DNA of 54,577 bases, taken from positions 1 to 54,577 of the forward strand of contig JBBQFJ010000003.1 of the NCBI GenBank assembly GCA_038321755.1. The letters are read 5' to 3'. This document shows, one piece after another, positions 50,951-54,577 of this stretch. The number at the start of each line of letters is the position of its first letter. The stretch's first letter is position 1. The position numbers and the translations under genes were made by a program. A model generated the notes under the pieces. It was not told the DNA's origin, searched no databases, and worked only from the letters and a program-made list of their open reading frames with translations. This DNA comes from JALHSW01 sp038321755 (GTDB lineage Bacteria > Actinomycetota > Acidimicrobiia > IMCC26256 > PALSA-555).

Positions 50951-51792
50951 TACACCGACTCCTGATTGGGCGCGCCGCCTGCGATCTCGACAGTCAACGC
51001 GCGCACTTCGTCAGTGAAGCGCGCCAATACCTTGTGCCAGTTCTCGCCATGGTTCGTACCGAGTTCGAAGTACTGCTCAGCAGCCACGATCTCAGCGCGG
51101 CGCTCGCGCTCGCCATCGTCGTTGACGGCGAATGATTCGTGAATCGGATACTGCTTTCGAAGCCACTTAACCATACGGAATGACTGAACCAAGCGCTCTG
51201 CCTGTTCAGCACCGAAGGCATTCGTCAGCCATTGCTCGAGGCCGTTGAGGCTGCCGCCTGCGTCGAAGTCGAACCGATCGATCACGCCCGAGAGAATGCA
51301 GACTCGGTAGATGAAGTGTGCGTGGTCGCTCGCCTCGGTTTCAACGTCTTCAAGCGCCTGGCTGGGCTCGAACAAAATGTCCAGGGACTTGAGGAACGGG
51401 GAGCCCTCACGTGCCAGGAATGCGGCGTCGAGCTCATTCAGAGCAGAGAACAACTCCGCCCCAAGAGACGTGCGCGCGGAAGGGTGCACGAACTCCATCC
51501 AGCCTCGGTTGAGGATCGCGTTCTCCGTCTCCTTCACGGTGTCCGCCGAGTTGTAGCTATCGAACCAGAAGCCCTCCGCGGGGAACGGCTTGGCGGTGCC
51601 ATGCGAGTAGGTAAGCGTGTTTGCCAACTCCACCGCAGACTGCTCGCTCGGTGCCTGCCACACAGTCAGCACTGTGCGCGTCATCGACAGGCGAAAGCTG
51701 TAATCCGTGTCCCCCGGGCCGACGACACGCACGGAGAAGTCGTCGCGATCGCCGGCCTTGGGCGACTGCTCGACTGTGATAGTTGGTTTCAT
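50950..51792 (-). CDS. Hypothetical protein of integrated element
   Basis: A 280-residue protein of lower G+C. A beta-rich N-terminal part (ITVEQSPKAGDRDDFSVRV, SFRLSMTRTVLTVW) leads to a helical part from about residue 110: ELFSALNELDAAFLAREGSPFLK, HAHFIYRVCILSGVIDRF, RMVKWLRKQYPIHE. The last resembles the Arg-x5-His motif of some HEPN-fold proteins. Family not recognised. Overlaps the 71-residue gene downstream. Probably island cargo, possibly defence or phage control. Confidence 0.6.
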   Translation of the reverse strand: MKPTITVEQSPKAGDRDDFSVRVVGPGDTDYSFRLSMTRTVLTVWQAPSEQSAVELANTLTYSHGTAKPFPAEGFWFDSYNSADTVKETENAILNRGWMEFVHPSARTSLGAELFSALNELDAAFLAREGSPFLKSLDILFEPSQALEDVETEASDHAHFIYRVCILSGVIDRFDFDAGGSLNGLEQWLTNAFGAEQAERLVQSFRMVKWLRKQYPIHESFAVNDDGERERRAEIVAAEQYFELGTNHGENWHKVLARFTDEVRALTVEIAGGAPNQESV

Positions 51793-51850
51793 CGCTGACC
51801 CTCATTGGCGTAATGCTGAGCGAGGCAGGGATCCTCAGAGTGCGCGTCCT

Positions 51851-51970
51851 CTACTGCAAGTACGGCGCGCCCAGCGGACCGGGGGTGTCGAAGTAGTCGA
51901 TGAGATCCGCGAGCATGCCCACGAGCCTGGCGCGAGCCTCTTTGATTGCGCGACCAGTGGTGCCCGGCAT
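51851..51970 (-). CDS. Possible small protein (39 residues)
   Basis: A short frame starting ATG at 51970 and ending TAG, 22 nt after the HEPN-like gene stop on the same strand. It reads MPGTTGRAIKEARARLVG, then a DLIDYFDTPGPLGAPYLQ tail; an amphipathic helix with a defined end is plausible. Ribosome site weak. It otherwise lies in the roughly 200-nt gap between the two larger island genes. Confidence 0.3.
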   Translation of the reverse strand: MPGTTGRAIKEARARLVGMLADLIDYFDTPGPLGAPYLQ

Positions 51971-51992
51971 CTCAGCAGTGTATGGACGGAGC

Positions 51993-52604
51993 TCAGAGCG
52001 TCCTGAAGGCGAGCAGGCTCGTCACTTCCTTGGGCTTGACACCCATGACGAGAGTCACCTCACCAGCGTCGAACTGCTCGCGCAGGTGAACAACCAGGCG
52101 CTCTACGTAGTCGCGCACGGCTCGCACGTTTACGGTCGTCGTCATGTCTGCTCGCCCTGAACCCTCCACCGTCCCGTCCCACGCAGTCTGCGCGAGATCA
52201 ATGAGCGGTCCGTTTTGGCCGAAGGTGAAGATCCGTGGGTCCCAATCCTTGTATGGCTTGTTGCGGAGGCCGTACTCATGCGCAAGCGCGCAGCGCATGT
52301 CATAGAGAGCGTTCGCCTCGTCATCGGAAAGAGGTGGATCACCGAAGTCAGCAATCGCCGCCACGAAAGCCTTCCGGCTGGCTTTGCGTTTGCCCGGATG
52401 AGAAGTGCCTCTCCGCGCCACGGTGTGGCCGATCTGTTCGAGCGCGATGAGGTATCCAGCGGTAGCAAGCCAGAACGCCGCAGCCGTGTCAAAGGCTGTC
52501 CGGGCGTCGTTTACAACGGCGCTCAGGTACGAGCTCACTGCCTCACCGGGCTGCCATACCTTTAGGTAGGCGGAGATCGCTTCTTCTTCCGTCGGGTCAG
52601 GCAC
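51993..52604 (-). CDS. HEPN-like protein of integrated element
   Basis: A 203-residue mostly helical protein. The segment YDMRCALAHEYGL holds an Arg-x4-His pair, the RNase motif of many HEPN-domain proteins. Upstream helices are SYLSAVVNDARTAFDTAAAFWLATAGYLIALEQ. HEPN proteins are often toxins or defence RNases, but many are inactive. First of a minus-strand run in the island. GTG start 52604. The IS3 element lies immediately upstream and may have displaced the promoter. Confidence 0.6.
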   Translation of the reverse strand: MPDPTEEEAISAYLKVWQPGEAVSSYLSAVVNDARTAFDTAAAFWLATAGYLIALEQIGHTVARRGTSHPGKRKASRKAFVAAIADFGDPPLSDDEANALYDMRCALAHEYGLRNKPYKDWDPRIFTFGQNGPLIDLAQTAWDGTVEGSGRADMTTTVNVRAVRDYVERLVVHLREQFDAGEVTLVMGVKPKEVTSLLAFRTL

Positions 52605-52627
52605 GTCTCACCCTTCTTCCTTACAGC

Positions 52628-52694
52628 GGGTCTGCCGCGAGTTTGGTTGACGGTGTGACCTGCCCCGTGGATCGTTTCCTGTTTCTCTGTTGAG
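52628..52694 (+). repeat. Left inverted repeat of the IS3 element
   Basis: Begins GGGTCTGCCGCG, contains TGGTTGAC, TGACCTGCCCC and TTTCC, and ends TGTTGAG. Each block has a counterpart in the right arm. Only the section from 52656 has the TG...CA form expected of an IS3 terminus. Confidence 0.8.
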
Positions 52695-52721
52695 ATCGGG
52701 CCTTGATGAAAGGCTCATCTC

Positions 52722-53018
52722 ATGCCACGTGCCTATCCCGCAGAGTTCCGTCAACGTGCGGTGTCGCTGGTCCGAGCAGGCCAGTCGGTCACGAAGACGG
52801 CGGCTGATCTCGGCATCACCGACACGTGCCTCTACAACTGGGTACGCCAAGACAAGATCGACCGGGGCGAGATCCGCGGGGTGACCACCGCAGAGTCGCG
52901 TGATCTGCGCAAGGCCCGTCGTCGCATCCGCGAGCTGGAGACCGAAGTCGAGATCCTGCGCCGCGCGAACGTGATGCTGGGAAGCGAGTCTCGGCGCCCA
53001 AAAGGCTCCACCCGGTGA
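52722..53018 (+). CDS. IS3-family transposase OrfA
   Basis: A 98-residue helix-turn-helix protein: YPAEFRQRAVSLVRAGQSV, KTAADLGITDTCLYNWVRQ as the DNA-binding unit, then a leucine-zipper-like ARRRIRELETEVEILRRANVML. It binds the IS ends and pairs with OrfB. AAAGG precedes the ATG. Near its end CCCAAAAGG (52997-53005) is a likely -1 slippage site giving an OrfAB fusion. Confidence 0.92.
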   Translation: MPRAYPAEFRQRAVSLVRAGQSVTKTAADLGITDTCLYNWVRQDKIDRGEIRGVTTAESRDLRKARRRIRELETEVEILRRANVMLGSESRRPKGSTR

Positions 53019-53869
53019 TCGACGTTCTCGTCGGCACCGGGTTACCCGTGACCCGCTGCTGTGAGGTCCTCGGCTGCTCGAGCCAGGGCTACTACGCGTA
53101 TCGCCGCCGGCCGTTGTCGCCGACGAAGATGCGACGCGAGTGGCTCGCCGGGCTCATCCGCGAGGTCCATGCCGACTCGAGGGGCACCTACGGCTCACGG
53201 CGCGTGCACGCCGAGCTCACCAAGGGCCGAAGCATTCACGTGAGCCTCAACCTCGTGACGCTGCTGATGCACCACGCTGGGATCGCTGGGCTTCCAGGTC
53301 CTGCCCGAGTCCGGCGCATCAAGGGCACACCGACAGCCGATGACCTCGTGGAACGGAAGTTCGCCCGATCCGAGCTCGACGAGCTCTGGGTCAGCGACAT
53401 CACGGAGCATCGCACGAGGGAAGGCAAGGTCTACTGCTGCGCGGTGATGGATACCTGCAGCCGCCGCATCGTCGGCTGGTCGATCGACTCGGTCCAAGAC
53501 GCCCAGCTCGTCGTGAACGCGCTCGACATGGCCATCCAACAACGCACGATCAAACGCGGCTCGATCGTCCACGCGGACCACGGCGTCCAGTTCACCTCCT
53601 GGGCGTTCACCGACAAGGTCCGCCGCGCCGGACTCATGCCCTCGTTCGGTTCCGTGGGGGACGCGTTCGACAATGCCATGATGGAATCGTTCTGGTCGAC
53701 GATGCAGATCGAGCTCCTCGACCGGAAGCGATGGAAGACCCGCGTCGAGCTTTCCAACGCGATCTTCGAGTTCATCGAGGTCTTCTACAACCGCCGCCGG
53801 CGACACTCCCAGCTCGGCTATGTCTCACCGATCGAGTTCGAACGCTCGATGCACCAACAGACCGCCTGA
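53015..53869 (+). CDS. IS3-family transposase OrfB (DDE integrase)
   Basis: A 284-residue rve-type catalytic subunit. The N-terminus has VTRCCEVLGCSSQGYYAY and DSRGTYGSRRVHAEL. The DDE triad is in WVSDITEH, VHADHGVQF and NAMMESFWSTM, followed by YNRRRRHSQLGYVSP. All parts look intact, so the IS may be active. It overlaps OrfA by GTGA; the productive transposase is probably a frameshift fusion, since the frame before the GTG reads on smoothly (KRLHPVIDVL). Confidence 0.93.
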   Translation: MIDVLVGTGLPVTRCCEVLGCSSQGYYAYRRRPLSPTKMRREWLAGLIREVHADSRGTYGSRRVHAELTKGRSIHVSLNLVTLLMHHAGIAGLPGPARVRRIKGTPTADDLVERKFARSELDELWVSDITEHRTREGKVYCCAVMDTCSRRIVGWSIDSVQDAQLVVNALDMAIQQRTIKRGSIVHADHGVQFTSWAFTDKVRRAGLMPSFGSVGDAFDNAMMESFWSTMQIELLDRKRWKTRVELSNAIFEFIEVFYNRRRRHSQLGYVSPIEFERSMHQQTA

Positions 53870-53870
53870 C

Positions 53871-53937
53871 CTCAACAGCCAGAACGGAAACTGAACATGG
53901 GGCAGGTCAGAATGTCAACCAGACCCGCGGCAGACCC
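53871..53937 (-). repeat. Right inverted repeat of the IS3 element
   Basis: Starts CTCAACA just after the orfB stop, contains GGAAA and GGGGCAGGTCA (ending 53909), and then GTCAACCA and CGCGGCAGACCC. It mirrors the left arm to position 53937. Confidence 0.8.
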
Positions 53938-54577
53938 TAGCGCAGCCCGTAGCCGCCGGCCAAACGACCACCACCGCCTACGGGTACGACCGTGTCGGGA
54001 ACACCACCCGTCTCGCCGACGGGAACAACAACACCACCACGATCGCGTACAACGCCTGGAATCTCCCTGAGACCCGCAGCGAACCGTCTACACCCGGCCA
54101 GACGGACGCCGCGTCCCACGATTTCGTCACCGTGTACGACGCCGCCGGCCTCCCACTCGAGGACCGCCTACCCGGTGGCGCCACCACCACACGTACGTTC
54201 GACCAGCTCGGACGCGTCACCCAGGAGAGCGGTGCCGGGGCTGGCGCCCCTTCTGCATCCCGGGCGTTTGGGTATGACCTCGCGGGTCGGCGCACCAGCG
54301 TCTCGCATCCCGCCGGCACCATGAACTTCGCCTACGACTCGCGCGGACTCCTTACCACCACCACTGGTGGCGCCGGGTCCTCAACCTTCTGGTACGACTC
54401 GGCCGGACGCGTCACGTCGCGTCAAGACCAAGCCGGCACCGCGGCCTTCACCTGGAACACGCGCAACGACCTCCTCACCGAGACCGACCCGCTCACCACC
54501 ACGACCCGGACCAACACCTGGGACAACGCCGATCAACTCACCCAAGTCACCTACGGCACCACAGCGCCGATCCCGAC
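53937..54577 (+). CDS. RHS/YD-repeat protein, fragment
   Basis: An open frame without stops to the window end. It has YD-type repeats: AYGYDRVGNTTRL, TVYDAAGLPLEDRLPGG, RTFDQLGRVTQESG, FGYDLAGRRTSV, FAYDSRGLLTTT, FWYDSAGRVTSRQ and FTWNTRNDLLTE. RHS proteins form large shells around a C-terminal toxin in contact-dependent or secreted systems. No start codon or ribosome site is evident after the IS, so the gene is probably 5'-truncated by the IS or a rearrangement; the remainder is beyond the window. Confidence 0.85.

Larger units (their letters stand above)
52628..53937 (+). mobile_element. IS3-family insertion sequence
   Basis: About 1.31 kb if the outer limits of the inverted repeat are used, or 1254 bp (52656-53909) if the canonical TGACCTGCCCC...GGGGCAGGTCA ends are used. 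It carries orfA and orfB. Left arm 52628-52694 and right arm 53871-53937 match at about 52 of 67 positions in exact register (counted by eye). No 3-5 bp target duplication is seen at either pair of ends. It lies between a HEPN-like gene and an RHS frame. Confidence 0.9.
48975..54577. mobile_element. Integrated element at tRNA-Arg, left part
   Basis: Starts at the tRNA-Arg 3' end and continues past the window end. It holds a tyrosine integrase, small unrecognised genes of visibly lower G+C on the minus strand, an IS3-family element and an RHS frame. Integration at a tRNA 3' end by a tyrosine recombinase is well established. The right attachment copy of the tRNA end is not present in the window, so the extent is unknown. 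Confidence 0.65.

Overview
The window is high-GC chromosomal DNA (roughly 70% G+C by eye) with frequent GTG starts and 1-4 nt stop/start overlaps. Its gene content is actinobacterial: F420-type luciferase-like oxidoreductases, DUF3039 and DUF3566-like proteins, many acyl-CoA dehydrogenases, an RskA-type anti-sigma factor and a tRNA-Arg(CCT) carrying an integrase downstream. I infer an Actinomycetota member, perhaps an uncultured acidimicrobial lineage; the lineage rests on general gene content only.

Region 1 (about 0.2-34 kb) is dominated by steroid/acyl-CoA catabolism. It holds recognisable counterparts of the mycobacterial KstR2 regulon, which degrades the last two steroid rings (HIP pathway): fadA6, fadE32-like, fadE31-like, ipdC, ipdB, ipdA, echA20, ipdF and fadE30. 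With them are a DUF35/lipid-transfer-thiolase pair, a MaoC hydratase, an acyl-CoA synthetase, a cytochrome P450, F420 oxidoreductases and SDRs. No TetR regulator is visible, but three related CTGACAC...GTCAG palindromes precede the ipdA, echA20 and alcohol dehydrogenase genes.

Inserted among these genes (11.4-16.3 kb) is a tight six-gene respiratory operon: cupredoxin, small membrane protein, GltD-like Fe-S flavoprotein fused to a two-cluster ferredoxin, b6-type cytochrome b, Rieske protein and membrane cytochrome c. A perfect 20-bp palindrome lies upstream of it. It looks like a quinol:copper/cytochrome c oxidoreductase with a dedicated NAD(P)H or ferredoxin input.

Region 2 (20-48 kb) is mixed: a flavin amine oxidase, a membrane protein with a hydrolase domain, lipB, a sigma/anti-sigma pair, a large flippase-like protein with a degenerate kinase-like domain, a YceI protein, and a GH5 cellulase lipoprotein whose catalytic segments appear circularly permuted. 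A second redox operon (45.3-48.7 kb) has a ferric-reductase-type membrane cytochrome, a NuoF-like flavoprotein, a ferredoxin and a cyclic-nucleotide-binding-type domain.

Region 3 (48.9 kb to the end) is an integrated element beginning at the tRNA-Arg gene. It has a tyrosine integrase with an apparent frameshift near its N-terminus, several unrecognised small genes, a HEPN-like protein, an IS3-family insertion sequence with unusually long inverted repeats, and the start of an RHS-repeat reading frame that runs off the window. The right end of the element is not in view.
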